Shown: positions 8,757 through 17,579 of the stretch, piece after piece
How positions within the stretch are numbered: the first letter of the stretch is position 1
How the letters are laid out: each line of letters starts with the position of its first letter
Origin: Nitrospira sp.
Lineage (GTDB): Bacteria > Nitrospirota > Nitrospiria > Nitrospirales > Nitrospiraceae
NCBI GenBank assembly: GCA_015709715.1
Contig: CP054184.1
Coordinates: forward strand, 1,225,001-1,289,000
Reading direction: 5' to 3'
Length of the DNA: 64,000 nt
The notes under the pieces: generated by a model
Told to the model about the DNA's origin: nothing
The model's input: only the letters and a program-made list of their open reading frames with translations
The model's database searches: none
Position numbers and translations under genes: made by a program

Positions 8757-9895
8757 GTCGCCACCCGCATCAAAGGAACATGCATGGTCACCGTCGTCCC
8801 CTTTCCTTGCGCGGACGCTACCTCACAGGAGCCCTGTACGGCCAGCAGCCGTTCGCGCATGTTCAACAATCCCAACCCGCCCTCGGCCTGCTCGACGACG
8901 GCAGGATCGAACCCCTTGCCGTCGTCCCGCACGACCAGAACGAGACCGTCATCTTCAATCGTGACCTCCACCTCAACCCTGGTCGCCCTGGCATGGCGCG
9001 CGATGTTGGACAGACATTCCTGCGCCACGCGGTAGAGCGCCGTCTCCGCGGTCTTGTCGAGCGGCTGATCCAACGGTTGATGGACGAATAACGCCTTGAC
9101 GCCGGTACGACTGGAAAAATCGTCCAAGAGGCGCTGCAGCGCAGCCTTGAGGCCCAGGTCATCGAGAATGGAGGGATGAAACCGATAGGCCATGTACCGC
9201 ACGTCGTCCGACAACGCCTCGACGCTTCTCAGCACCGACCGGACGCCCTCCTGCGTCTCCATGGAGAGCGGCGCGACCTGACGTTCGATCGCTTGCAGAT
9301 CCATCATGAGCAAGGCCAGCCGCTGATTGACATCGTCGTGCAGGTCCCGCGCGATCCGCCGCCGTTCCTCCTCCTGCGCCGTCAAGATCCGCCCGGTCAA
9401 GGTATGCAATTGCTCCTCGCTGCGTTTCAGCGCTTGACGACTGGCATCCAGATCCGCGGTCCGTTCTTCCACCCGCTGCTCAAGCCGCTCGTTGACCTCT
9501 TTCAGTAGGCCTTCGCTCCGACGATGTTGATAAACAAAAGCCACCGGTGCCCAAATACCGAACAGGCTGAACAGGTGGTTGCCCCACTCAAACCACATGG
9601 GAACTCCCTGCACGCGCGGGCTGAAGGGCACGACGACGAGTGTGAGGGCTGAACAGGCGCTCGCCGTGAGAACCGGCAACCACCGGTACCGGGTGAGGGC
9701 GGACAACAACACCACCACGCTGTAGAGGATGCCGTTCGCGACGCCGAGGGGCATGAACAGGTCCAGCGCGAAGAACCCCGCAGCCAAGAAGCCTGCGACC
9801 GCTATCACGAATGCCTGCCGCCCGGAGAGCGGTGTCTCAGCCGATGCCGCATACTCCCTGCCTGCCTCGCTCCCCTGTCGATCGAGAGACGCCAT
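8753..9895 (-). CDS. Membrane sensor histidine kinase (HisKA_3 type)
   Basis: 380 aa. The N-terminus (about 25-130) holds four to five hydrophobic segments and no large periplasmic domain. A coiled coil follows (about 135-180), then the HisKA_3 dimerisation box RRRIARDLHDDVNQRLALL, with His in DLHDD as phospho-acceptor. The HATPase domain has the N-box NIARHA and G-boxes DDGKGFDP and GGLGLLNMRERL. HisKA_3 kinases typically pair with NarL-type regulators, as here (4-nt overlap). The signal is probably sensed in or near the membrane. A TGC-TAGAAT box ends 9 nt before the ATG. Confidence 0.92.
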   Translation of the reverse strand: MASLDRQGSEAGREYAASAETPLSGRQAFVIAVAGFLAAGFFALDLFMPLGVANGILYSVVVLLSALTRYRWLPVLTASACSALTLVVVPFSPRVQGVPMWFEWGNHLFSLFGIWAPVAFVYQHRRSEGLLKEVNERLEQRVEERTADLDASRQALKRSEEQLHTLTGRILTAQEEERRRIARDLHDDVNQRLALLMMDLQAIERQVAPLSMETQEGVRSVLRSVEALSDDVRYMAYRFHPSILDDLGLKAALQRLLDDFSSRTGVKALFVHQPLDQPLDKTAETALYRVAQECLSNIARHARATRVEVEVTIEDDGLVLVVRDDGKGFDPAVVEQAEGGLGLLNMRERLLAVQGSCEVASAQGKGTTVTMHVPLMRVAT

Positions 9896-9904
9896 TGGGC
9901 CGCG

Positions 9905-9910
9905 ATTCTA
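9905..9910 (-). promoter_or_regulatory. Extended -10 box of the NarL-type kinase/regulator pair
   Basis: Minus-strand ATGCTAGAAT, a TAGAAT hexamer with the extended TGn motif, ends 9 nt before the kinase ATG at 9895. No Shine-Dalgarno lies between them, so the mRNA is probably leaderless or nearly so. Confidence 0.5.
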
Positions 9911-9978
9911 GCATGGGGCTCTCGCCGGAGACCAGAACCGGCAGCGCGTGGGGATCCGCAAACCACAACCGATTCAGG

Positions 9979-9984
9979 TATGAT
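9979..9984 (+). promoter_or_regulatory. -10 box (TATGAT) of the epimerase-like gene
   Basis: TATGAT (5 of 6 consensus bases) ends 8 nt before the ATG at 9993 with no Shine-Dalgarno between. It is divergent from the kinase promoter about 70 nt away. The -35 region is weak. Confidence 0.45.
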
Positions 9985-9992
9985 GCCCGATC

Positions 9993-10838
9993 ATGGCGTC
10001 TCACCCCCTCATCATCCTCGGGTTCGGCTATACGGCACAGTGGATCTATCGCTTCGCTCTGGAACAATCCCTGACAGTCTTCGCAACCAGCCGCCTGCCT
10101 GACCTGCACCTCTCTCAAGTCGAGCCGACGGCACGTCTGCGGTTCGATTTGTCGGATGAGGCGACTTGGGGAAATCTCCCTCTGGAGGCCGATTGGATTT
10201 GGACCTTCCCGGCCGCCCCGCTGAAACTGGTACAGGCCTTTGCCCGACATTGCTGCCATCCCTCGCAGCGCCTCGTGGTCCTTGGCAGCACGTCTGCCTA
10301 CGACCTCGACCGTGACCGCACAGCCTGGCCTCCTCCCTGGCTCGATGAAACTGCGCCCATCAACCGGACATTGCCTCGGGTGCAAGGGGAAGAGTATCTC
10401 CGGAACGAACATGGCGCGACCATCCTGCGCGTCGCGGGCATCTACGGACCGGGGCGCAATCCTGTGGACTGGATCGAGCAGGGACGCGTCGGCCCGACGA
10501 AGAAATTCGTCAACCTGATCCATGTCGAAGACCTGGCCAAGCTATCTCTGCTGAGCCTGCGCGAAGGTCTGCAGGGAGACACCTACAATGTCAGTGATGG
10601 GCAGCCTCGTCAGTGGTCGGACATCTGCGCAGAGGTGGCGCGCCGATGGCGGATCGTCAGCCCGCGTGACCGCCGGGAGGACGAAGCCGGCAAACGGATC
10701 AGCCACGAGAAGGTCCTGGCCCGCTTCCGCTATCGGCTGCAATATCCCGACCTGCTCGCAGCGTTAGAGGGGCTGCAACGGTCGTCCGTCTCCGTTCGAG
10801 AGCCGGTGCCCCGACACATTCCGACCCACACCGGCTGA
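9993..10838 (+). CDS. NAD(P)-dependent epimerase/dehydratase-like (SDR) protein
   Basis: 281 aa. The N-terminal IILGFGYTAQWIY is a Rossmann-type glycine motif of the atypical short-chain-dehydrogenase (YeeZ-like) group. Later features include VVLGSTSAYDLDRD (Ser/Tyr segment), RVAGIYGPGRNP typical of extended SDRs, and FVNLIHVEDLAKL plus YNVSDGQP near the C-terminus. It probably acts on a nucleotide-sugar or related metabolite; the substrate is unknown. The last 75 nt overlap the end of the convergent SGNH gene, which is unusual for two intact genes. Confidence 0.8.
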   Translation: MASHPLIILGFGYTAQWIYRFALEQSLTVFATSRLPDLHLSQVEPTARLRFDLSDEATWGNLPLEADWIWTFPAAPLKLVQAFARHCCHPSQRLVVLGSTSAYDLDRDRTAWPPPWLDETAPINRTLPRVQGEEYLRNEHGATILRVAGIYGPGRNPVDWIEQGRVGPTKKFVNLIHVEDLAKLSLLSLREGLQGDTYNVSDGQPRQWSDICAEVARRWRIVSPRDRREDEAGKRISHEKVLARFRYRLQYPDLLAALEGLQRSSVSVREPVPRHIPTHTG

Positions 10839-12143
10839 TGCCGCCATGGCCGACAATCGTCGTGAAAGCGCGACACCCGCCACCCGTTGACCTTCCGCCG
10901 TCCAGTGGGTGTCGTCCGGGATGTAGGTCAAGACGCCCGCCGCGGCAGCCTCCCGAAGCCCCGGCGTCAGATCCAGGAATTCGATCTCCGGCGAAACCTG
11001 CCGCACCATGGCGCGCAACTCATCCGGCAGGTCGTTCAGCGGCCACTGCTGCATTTCGGGAGTGAGAGGAGAAAAATTAGGCAGGTCACGATGCACTCGG
11101 TAGCTGACCGGAGCAAACGTCACCACGAACCGGATCCCCTTTTCTCGGCAGAGTTGATAGGCCTCGGCGAGAATGGCCCGCAACCGATTGAGGCGGAGAC
11201 GATCCGTGGGTTTGAGCGGAGCAGGCTTCTCCCAGAAAAACAATTCGGTCGGCTGACCTTGTACCGGCTGAAAGGACCCGCGGTACCGCTCGTACGTCCG
11301 GTGCGGCACGCACCCACGCACGACGGTCCTCGACAGCAGCAGGAGATTGCGCGTCAACGAACGCATCCAATAGTTCTCATGCGCGACCCAGCCCTCCCCC
11401 GGAAGAAGGTCCGCAGCCTCCTCGTCCTCCTCCGGAGCCAACTGCAGCAGGTCGTTGCCCTCGAAATAGACCCATACAATGGTGTGCGGCTGCATCGGTA
11501 ACGCATAACGTTTCAGCACGATCAATTCCTGCTCCGGCCCATACCCGCTCATCCCCAGGTTTGCAATGGGGCGCTGAAGATCCTGCTCCAGCCTGGTCGT
11601 CAGGAGGGCCGATGTCGGCAGCATGGGGGACTCGACATACGAATCCCCGATGACCACCACATCGGCACGGTCAAGATCCTCCTCGTTGCGAAACCCGCGG
11701 TGGTCGTAACGCAGATCGAACGCTTGCGACGGATGGGGCGGAAGGCAGAGCGCCTCGCCGATGTTGCCGCGCACGAACAACCCCTCCTCGCGATAGTGCG
11801 GTTGGCGGCGGTACGTCAGCTCAGGATCGCGAATGAAACCCGGCCGCTCGAACCAAGCGCGCCCCGTCGTCCCCAAGAGGGCTTGATAGTCGACCAGCCC
11901 CATCACACCCCCTAGCTCGGCGACAGCCAGCATGGTCACCCCCACGCCGGTCATCAAGACGAAACGGCCCCTGATCTCCTGACGCGGCAGATCCGACAAT
12001 AACGCATACAGGCCCCAGGCCAGCAAATAGCCGCCGACCACGTTATCGAGGAGGTGCCCAAGGCTGGTGATGCCAGTCCACCAGAGCAGCAGATAACCGG
12101 CGGCGAAGATGGCCGCCGTGACGATCGCCGCCTTGTCTTTCAT
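10764..12143 (-). CDS. Membrane-anchored SGNH hydrolase-like protein (AlgX/DltD-like)
   Basis: 459 aa. Three or four N-terminal membrane segments lead into an SGNH-type domain: VVVIGDSYVESP carries the nucleophile Ser, and PDDTHWTAEG near the C-terminus supplies the Asp-x-x-His pair. Proteins of this layout act as O-acetyl esterases or transferases on envelope polysaccharides. The start at 12143 (MKDKAAIV) is chosen because the consensus promoter at 12169-12197 lies inside any longer frame. Its -10 is covered by a perfect palindrome, so the gene is probably repressed, most simply by the divergent XRE-cupin regulator. Its 3' end overlaps the epimerase-like gene tail to tail. Confidence 0.75.
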   Translation of the reverse strand: MKDKAAIVTAAIFAAGYLLLWWTGITSLGHLLDNVVGGYLLAWGLYALLSDLPRQEIRGRFVLMTGVGVTMLAVAELGGVMGLVDYQALLGTTGRAWFERPGFIRDPELTYRRQPHYREEGLFVRGNIGEALCLPPHPSQAFDLRYDHRGFRNEEDLDRADVVVIGDSYVESPMLPTSALLTTRLEQDLQRPIANLGMSGYGPEQELIVLKRYALPMQPHTIVWVYFEGNDLLQLAPEEDEEAADLLPGEGWVAHENYWMRSLTRNLLLLSRTVVRGCVPHRTYERYRGSFQPVQGQPTELFFWEKPAPLKPTDRLRLNRLRAILAEAYQLCREKGIRFVVTFAPVSYRVHRDLPNFSPLTPEMQQWPLNDLPDELRAMVRQVSPEIEFLDLTPGLREAAAAGVLTYIPDDTHWTAEGQRVAGVALSRRLSAMAASAGVGRNVSGHRLSNGDGRPLQPL

Positions 12144-12162
12144 CACGATCTTACTCACGATG

Positions 12163-12181
12163 TGTCCAGTAATACTGGACA
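12163..12181. promoter_or_regulatory. 19-bp perfect palindromic operator
   Basis: TGTCCAGTAATACTGGACA, with 9-bp arms around a single central A. It lies between the divergent SGNH and XRE-cupin genes and covers the -10 hexamer of the SGNH promoter, the classic position for a repressor. The neighbouring HTH regulator is the obvious candidate binder (inference). Confidence 0.75.
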
Positions 12182-12197
12182 AGCGAGGTGATGTCAA
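12169..12197 (-). promoter_or_regulatory. Sigma70 promoter of the SGNH gene
   Basis: On the minus strand a perfect -35 TTGACA (12197-12192), a 17-bp spacer and the -10 TATTAC (12174-12169). The expected start, near 12162, gives a leader of about 19 nt. The operator overlaps the -10. Confidence 0.75.
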
Positions 12198-12274
12198 TCG
12201 ACCTGCTTGCGCCCCAGCATCGTGGCTCCTTGAGACTCTGTTCCCAAAATGGTACATAGGCATCGGAGGCCCTC

Positions 12275-12871
12275 ATGCCGAAGAAGGTCGCCAAATCGGC
12301 CGCGCAGTCCCACGACCGACAGGGAATCCATGTCGGGGTCATCCTCCGACGGCTCCGGAAAAGCCGGCAGCTGTCGGTGCGCACATTGGCCGACAAATGC
12401 GGCTTCTCTCCGAGCTTTATTTCGCAGGTGGAACTCCGACAAGCCTCTCCGTCCATCGCGTCGACCGAACGGATCGCCGCGGCCCTCGGTGTCACCCTGG
12501 GAGAGTTTTTTCAGACCGCCACCCCGTCATTGCCGGACGTGATTCGAGCGGACGCCAGGCCGGTCGTCCAGAGCGAGTGGTCTCGGGCGAAGATCGAGGC
12601 CCTCGGTCCGATCAGCGACAGCAGTCAACTCGAACCGATGATGATTACGTTGCAGCCCGGGGGAGCCAGCGGGTCACGCCCCTACAGCCGGGAGGCGGAA
12701 CAGTTGGCGGTCATGATTCAAGGGAGCCTCGAATTGACCTGCGAGGATCAGGTGCATGCATTGAAACGGGGAGACGCCGCGCACATTCCCGCCGGGAGCC
12801 GTCATTGCTGGCGCAACCGTCACCGAACCCCTGCCCAAATTCTCATCGTCACCGTGCGACCACGCCGTTAA
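12275..12871 (+). CDS. XRE-family regulator with C-terminal cupin domain
   Basis: 198 aa. An HTH_3 domain (about 22-78; SVRTLADKCGFSPSFISQVE) is followed by a cupin_2 beta-barrel (about 120-195; PGGASGSRPYSREAEQLAVM, later GDAAHIPAGSRHCWRN). HTH-cupin proteins are small-molecule-sensing repressors or activators. A GGAGG site 5-9 nt before the ATG supports the start. It is divergent from the SGNH gene across the 19-bp operator, so it probably controls that gene. The ligand is unknown. Its stop is only 3 nt from the convergent CPBP gene's stop. Confidence 0.88.
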   Translation: MPKKVAKSAAQSHDRQGIHVGVILRRLRKSRQLSVRTLADKCGFSPSFISQVELRQASPSIASTERIAAALGVTLGEFFQTATPSLPDVIRADARPVVQSEWSRAKIEALGPISDSSQLEPMMITLQPGGASGSRPYSREAEQLAVMIQGSLELTCEDQVHALKRGDAAHIPAGSRHCWRNRHRTPAQILIVTVRPRR

Positions 12872-12874
12872 GGC

Positions 12875-14368
12875 TCAGGGTCGCAACAGGGTCAACAGGC
12901 TGAGACAGACGAGCAGGTTGTTGACGGCATGCCCCAGGATGCCCGGCCAGAGGCTTCCGGTCCGTTCATAAGCCCAGGCCCAAACCAGCCCGCTCCACAG
13001 CACACTGAGGAACCCGATCAGGCCATAGCCGTGGGCCACGGCGAACAACAGCGCGCTCATGGCAGCGGCGGACCACCAGACAAAGCGGCGGCGCAGGACG
13101 GCGAACAAGAGTCCGCGAAAGGCCAGTTCTTCGAACAGCGGGGCAAACAGCACGTATTCCGACAGACTGACGAGCAACGTCGAGGGCGCGCCCCAGGCCA
13201 GATCGGCATCGAACCATTCCGTCCAATGACCGACCAGCTGGAACGGTTCAGCGATCCTCCCCAGCACCCACTCCCCGACCAACCCAGCGGCGGCCACGAC
13301 CATCAGCACGAGTCCTACGTGAGGCAGCCGGCGGGCCTGGAGTCGGAGACCCAATCCGGAGGCGAAGGTTTGACGTTGAGGCCGAAACAGGTGGACATAG
13401 GCCAACGCCAGCAAGGGCAGGTTCGATAGCGGAACGGCCAACACCCGTAGCGAAGCGATATCCCCGGCAGTGAAGAGAACGGTCAAGGTGATGAGCGCCC
13501 CGATGGCGCCGCCGCGCAGCAAGACGGCCATTCCAAGCCCACCGGCCCAGAGCGGCGGGAGGGTGGCCGCCCCCACGCGAAAACGGTCCGCCGGCCTCCC
13601 CCGTCGCAGCCACTGGAGAAAGAGGCCCAGGCCCGTCACCATCAAGCCCACCTCAGCCCAGGCCAACAGCCGCGAGCGAGTGACCAACCTCGCCACCCGT
13701 TTCTGCGCCGCTCCCTCGATGGTCGCAAGTAACGGCCCATCCCCGGCGCGCTGGGCGAGCCGGCCGGCGAGCCGAGCGTAGAACCATCCCGAGATGGGCC
13801 ATTCCGCCATGTGTGCCTGGAGTTCCAGCGCCGTCGATCGCCCCCCCGGCCCACCCCAATAGGCCGCTTCCAGACATTGCGCGAACAACCTGTAGGGATC
13901 TCCCTGTCTCTGCCATCGGCCGGCCTTCAATCGGACCTCCTGTAGAGAGCCAGACTCCGCTTCCAAAACCGCCAAGTGGAGGTCGACGAAGGGATCGGGG
14001 GACTCGTCCGCCAGTTCGCGATACCATTCGATGGCCTGCTCGCGGTCGTGGGCCCCGCTGCCCATCACGAGCGCATACAATCCCTGCTCCCAGGGAGGAA
14101 GGGCCTTGATCCCCGCCTCCACCTCCATGAGCCGACCGACCATCAGTTGGAGTGCCCGCTCGGCCTGCGGGACTCGATCGAGCCGCGGAATCGTGACCGA
14201 CAGCCAGGCCAACAGGGCCAGTGAGGCACAGAGAATGGCTCCTGACAGCCACGTCACGCCCCTGTAAAATCCTGGATCGTAGGGATACGGAGGTGGTGGG
14301 GTACCGACAGAGGAGGGCGGGGTGACCGCAGCCTCGACAGGCGACAGGGTCGGCGTCTTAGTTTCCAT
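12875..14368 (-). CDS. CPBP-family intramembrane metalloprotease with long N-terminal region
   Basis: 497 aa. All three CPBP (Abi/Rce1-like) active-site motifs are visible: EELAFR (glutamates plus Arg), FAVAHG (His) and HAVNN (His), within a C-terminal multi-helix membrane domain. The N-terminal half is unusual: a Pro-rich cytoplasmic start, one membrane helix (about 35-58), then a soluble region of about 150 residues with helical-repeat (TPR-like) character, including EQAIEWYRELADESPDPFVD. This extension could recruit the substrate. A TATACT box lies near 14397-14402. The substrate is unknown. Confidence 0.82.
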   Translation of the reverse strand: METKTPTLSPVEAAVTPPSSVGTPPPPYPYDPGFYRGVTWLSGAILCASLALLAWLSVTIPRLDRVPQAERALQLMVGRLMEVEAGIKALPPWEQGLYALVMGSGAHDREQAIEWYRELADESPDPFVDLHLAVLEAESGSLQEVRLKAGRWQRQGDPYRLFAQCLEAAYWGGPGGRSTALELQAHMAEWPISGWFYARLAGRLAQRAGDGPLLATIEGAAQKRVARLVTRSRLLAWAEVGLMVTGLGLFLQWLRRGRPADRFRVGAATLPPLWAGGLGMAVLLRGGAIGALITLTVLFTAGDIASLRVLAVPLSNLPLLALAYVHLFRPQRQTFASGLGLRLQARRLPHVGLVLMVVAAAGLVGEWVLGRIAEPFQLVGHWTEWFDADLAWGAPSTLLVSLSEYVLFAPLFEELAFRGLLFAVLRRRFVWWSAAAMSALLFAVAHGYGLIGFLSVLWSGLVWAWAYERTGSLWPGILGHAVNNLLVCLSLLTLLRP

Positions 14369-14536
14369 GGAACGTTCGGGCCCTCACGAGCGCTGGAGTA
14401 TACCATCGGCATACCGGCGGCGAAATTGCGCTCCGTCACGCACGGCCGCAATCCGGCCACAGCAGACCCATGGCTGAAACCCCGGTTGTTTCGCTATACT
14501 ACGGCTCCCGAACGAGGCCCGTGACGTTCGCCACTG

Positions 14537-15733
14537 ATGATGACTCCCGGCACCCATTACGAAGATTTCACGCCCCCGTCGCGCCTCCTGCTGGGCCCTG
14601 GCCCGAGCCTGGTACACCAGCGTGTCCTGACCGCCCTGTCTCAACCGCTGATCGGCCATTTGGATCCCCTGTTCCTGAAGATGATGAACGAGGTTCAGAC
14701 GCTGCTCCGCGACACATTTCGCACCAAGAATGAGTTCACCGTCGCCCTGTCAGGCACGGGCTCGTCCGGAATGGAGGCGGTCGTCGCCAACCTGATCGAA
14801 CCGGGTGATCGCGCGCTGGTCGGGCTGAACGGCCTATTCGGTTCCCGCTTGGCCGCCATGGTCGAACGGGCCGGCGGCACACCTGTGCCCATCGAAGCCC
14901 CGTGGGGGACGCCCATTTCCGTCGACCGTCTGGCAGAACACCTCAGTCGTTCGGCGCCCGTGAAGGCGGTCTTGCTCGTCCATGCCGAAACCTCCACCGG
15001 TGCCTGGCAGCCTCTCGATGGGGTGGCGGCCCTCTGTCGCAGCCACGACGCGTTGCTGATCGTCGATGCGGTGACCTCGCTCGGCGGGGTGCCGGTCGAA
15101 GTGGATGCCTGGGGGGTCGATGCCTGCTACAGCGGCACGCAGAAGTGCCTGAGCTGTCCTCCCGGCTTGGCTCCGCTCACACTCAGTCCGCGCGCGGTCG
15201 CGGCGCTCCGTGCCCGGCGCACTCCCTGCCGGAGTTGGTATCTGGATCTCTCTTTGATCGCCGACTATTGGGCCGACGAGCGGCGCACCTATCACCATAC
15301 CGCGCCTATATCGATGCTCTACGCACTCCGTGAGGCGTTACGGATCGTGCATGAGGAGGGACTTCCGAAACGGTTTGCTCGTCACCAACAGGCGAGCCAT
15401 GCCTTGCTGGCAGGCCTGGAGACCTTGGGGCTCCACCCCCTTCCCCCGGCCGACCATCGACTCCCCATGCTCAATTGCGTGACGCTGCCCGATCACGTCG
15501 AGGATGCGGTCGTACGAACCCAGCTGCTCACGGACTACGGCATTGAAATCGGCGGAGGCTTGGGGCCCCTGCGCGGGCGGGTCTGGCGAATCGGGCTCAT
15601 GGGCGAATCGTGCCGGCAAGCCCATGTGTTGACCCTGTTGCGCGCACTGGAAGAGATTTTCGTAGGCCGCGGATGGCTGTCCCGTCCAGGCCAAGCCGTG
15701 CAGGCAGCCCTTAACATTTACAGTCGTTCCTAG
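14537..15733 (+). CDS. Class-V aminotransferase (alanine-glyoxylate/serine-pyruvate type)
   Basis: 398 aa, PLP-dependent fold-type I. LLGPGPS begins the family pattern, GTGSSGMEA binds the PLP phosphate, VDAVTSLGG holds the Asp that contacts the pyridine nitrogen, and SGTQKCLSCPPGLAP holds the Schiff-base Lys203. The pattern SGTQKC-x-CPPGL is that of alanine/serine-glyoxylate aminotransferases, which make glycine. Two ATGs lie in tandem (14537 and 14540) and either may be used. A TATACT -10 box at 14495-14500 would give a leader of about 30 nt. The next gene follows after 20 nt. Confidence 0.88.
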   Translation: MMTPGTHYEDFTPPSRLLLGPGPSLVHQRVLTALSQPLIGHLDPLFLKMMNEVQTLLRDTFRTKNEFTVALSGTGSSGMEAVVANLIEPGDRALVGLNGLFGSRLAAMVERAGGTPVPIEAPWGTPISVDRLAEHLSRSAPVKAVLLVHAETSTGAWQPLDGVAALCRSHDALLIVDAVTSLGGVPVEVDAWGVDACYSGTQKCLSCPPGLAPLTLSPRAVAALRARRTPCRSWYLDLSLIADYWADERRTYHHTAPISMLYALREALRIVHEEGLPKRFARHQQASHALLAGLETLGLHPLPPADHRLPMLNCVTLPDHVEDAVVRTQLLTDYGIEIGGGLGPLRGRVWRIGLMGESCRQAHVLTLLRALEEIFVGRGWLSRPGQAVQAALNIYSRS

Positions 15734-15753
15734 AGGTCGGCGAGGAGGCAGGT

Positions 15754-16356
15754 ATGAGTCGAGGCGGTTTATGGATCGTGGCAGCGGGAGTGGCCGGCTT
15801 TTGCGCTGCCGTCACCTATTGGGTCATTGCGCTGGCCCTGGCCGAATCACGCAAAGCGGATATGGTGTCTCCGGAACGCGTCACGACCTTCATCCATGCC
15901 GTGTTGGAGGCCAACCGGGCCAACTACACTCAGAACGTCGTCGACAAGTTACATGACCAAGGCGTGGTGGAGGCCTTGGAGCATTGGAAAGAGGAGAAGG
16001 GGCTGCCGCTCCCAGCCCAGTTTTTGTTGGAGTCCGGCCGCTTAGTCGCACAGAAGGGGATGAAGCTGAGCTTCCGTCTGGCCAGCCTCACCCCCATCTA
16101 CGTCTGGAACGGACCGAACAGCGAATTCGAGCGGCGCGGGCTTGAAGCAGTCATGAATGCCCCGGGAAAACCCTTCACGGGGTTTTTTCAACAGGCCGGC
16201 GTGCGTTATTTCCAGGGGATCTATGCCGACCGCGCGGTTTCCGAAAGTTGCGTCTCTTGTCACAACGGCCACGTCAACAGCCCTCGGCGCGACTATAAGC
16301 TGAACGACATCATGGGGGGCGTGATTATCACTATACCCATCAGCGAGGCGCCATGA
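15754..16356 (+). CDS. Tll0287-like (DUF3365) c-haem protein, membrane-anchored
   Basis: 200 aa. One N-terminal membrane helix (about 6-28) is followed by an exported domain with a single c-type haem site, CVSCHNGH (Cys166, Cys169, His170). The domain matches the Tll0287/DUF3365 fold, a PAS-like haem sensor domain; conserved features include ANYTQNVV and the PKRDYKLND-like segment after the haem (SPRRDYKLND). It is probably a periplasmic redox or gas sensor or an electron carrier. The stop overlaps the next amidohydrolase start by 4 nt, so the genes are coupled. A longer relative lies at 55066-55854. Confidence 0.8.
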   Translation: MSRGGLWIVAAGVAGFCAAVTYWVIALALAESRKADMVSPERVTTFIHAVLEANRANYTQNVVDKLHDQGVVEALEHWKEEKGLPLPAQFLLESGRLVAQKGMKLSFRLASLTPIYVWNGPNSEFERRGLEAVMNAPGKPFTGFFQQAGVRYFQGIYADRAVSESCVSCHNGHVNSPRRDYKLNDIMGGVIITIPISEAP

Positions 16357-17579
16357 CGATCGCCATTCGCCGGCTCCGGATTCTTGACGGCCTCGGTCAC
16401 CGCCTCGAACGAGGGACCCTGGTGATCGAGGGATCGCATCTTGTCGCGGTCGGACCGGACCGGGAGGTGCGTCTGCCACGCGGAACGACACGGATCGACG
16501 GCGGCGGACTCACCGTCCTGCCGGGGCTCATCGATTGCCATGTGCATTTTTGCCTGGGAGCGGAAGCGGATGTCGTCGCCGCAGTGGAACGCGAATCCTC
16601 GGCTCTTACCCTGCTCAAGGCTGCCGACCTGGCGCGCCGGACGCTGCAGGCAGGCTTCACGACAGTCCGGGACGTCGGGTTTCGCGACCACGCGGTCTTC
16701 GCGCTCAAACAGGCCATCGGCTCCGGCATGACTCCGGGCCCCAGGATCCTGGCCGCCGGCTTGGCGATCTGCATGCCTGGCGGGCATGCTCGATTCATCG
16801 GCCGGGAGGCCGCCGGGATCGAGGCCGTTCGTGCTGCGGTGCAGGATCAGCTGGCCGCAGGGGCCGAGGTCATCAAGCTGATCGCTTCAGGGGGGGTACT
16901 GACGCCGGGCACGTCCCCCGATGAGGCCCAAATGACCGTCGAGGAACTGACGGCGGCCGTGGAAATCGCCGTGGCCCATGGACGCCACGTGGCAGCCCAC
17001 GCCCATGGGGCGAGCGGAATGAAGAATGCCCTCCGCGCCGGGGTCCATTCCATCGAACATGCGACCCTCATGGACGACGAGGCCGCAGCCTTGATGATGC
17101 AACGCGGGGTCTTCATGGTCCCCACCCTGTCCGCTTTGGCCACGACCGCGGCCTGTCCGGCCGGTTGCGGCATTCCGGACAGCGCCCGCGCCAAGGCCAA
17201 GAACATGGTTCGCCGGCACGAGAAGAGTTTTCGCGCCGCCGCCTCGCGAGGAGTGCCCATCGCCCTTGGCACGGACGCGGGGACGCCCTTCAATTACCAT
17301 GGAGACAACGCCCAGGAACTGGAACGCATGGTCGCGTTGAGCATGACGCCCATGGAGGCGATCACGGCTGCGACCTCGGCAGCCGCTCGACTACTGAGGC
17401 TGGACCGGGAAATCGGAACCATTGCGGCGGGCATGCAGGCGGATCTACTGTTCGTCGAGGGAAACCCGCTCAGGCAGATCGGCTTGTTGAGGAGGAAAGA
17501 CCGCATCGCGGGCGTGATGCAGCAAGGGACGTTCGTGTTTGGTCCGCTGGCAGCCGCCGCGCCTTATCGACGTTCGTAG
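16353..17579 (+). CDS. Amidohydrolase (imidazolonepropionase/prolidase-like)
   Basis: 408 aa. Features of the COG1228 group: GLIDCHVHF (metal His pair), [10 protein letters not shown] (bridging Lys), AAHAHG and SIEHATLMD (metal His), and ALGTDAGTP (Asp ligand). Members hydrolyse cyclic amides or Xaa-Pro dipeptides with a binuclear metal centre. It has no signal peptide and is probably cytoplasmic. The start overlaps the DUF3365 gene by 4 nt; the end overlaps the convergent DnaJ-domain gene by 16 nt. The substrate is unknown. Confidence 0.82.
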   Translation: MTIAIRRLRILDGLGHRLERGTLVIEGSHLVAVGPDREVRLPRGTTRIDGGGLTVLPGLIDCHVHFCLGAEADVVAAVERESSALTLLKAADLARRTLQAGFTTVRDVGFRDHAVFALKQAIGSGMTPGPRILAAGLAICMPGGHARFIGREAAGIEAVRAAVQDQLAAGAEVIKLIASGGVLTPGTSPDEAQMTVEELTAAVEIAVAHGRHVAAHAHGASGMKNALRAGVHSIEHATLMDDEAAALMMQRGVFMVPTLSALATTAACPAGCGIPDSARAKAKNMVRRHEKSFRAAASRGVPIALGTDAGTPFNYHGDNAQELERMVALSMTPMEAITAATSAAARLLRLDREIGTIAAGMQADLLFVEGNPLRQIGLLRRKDRIAGVMQQGTFVFGPLAAAAPYRRS

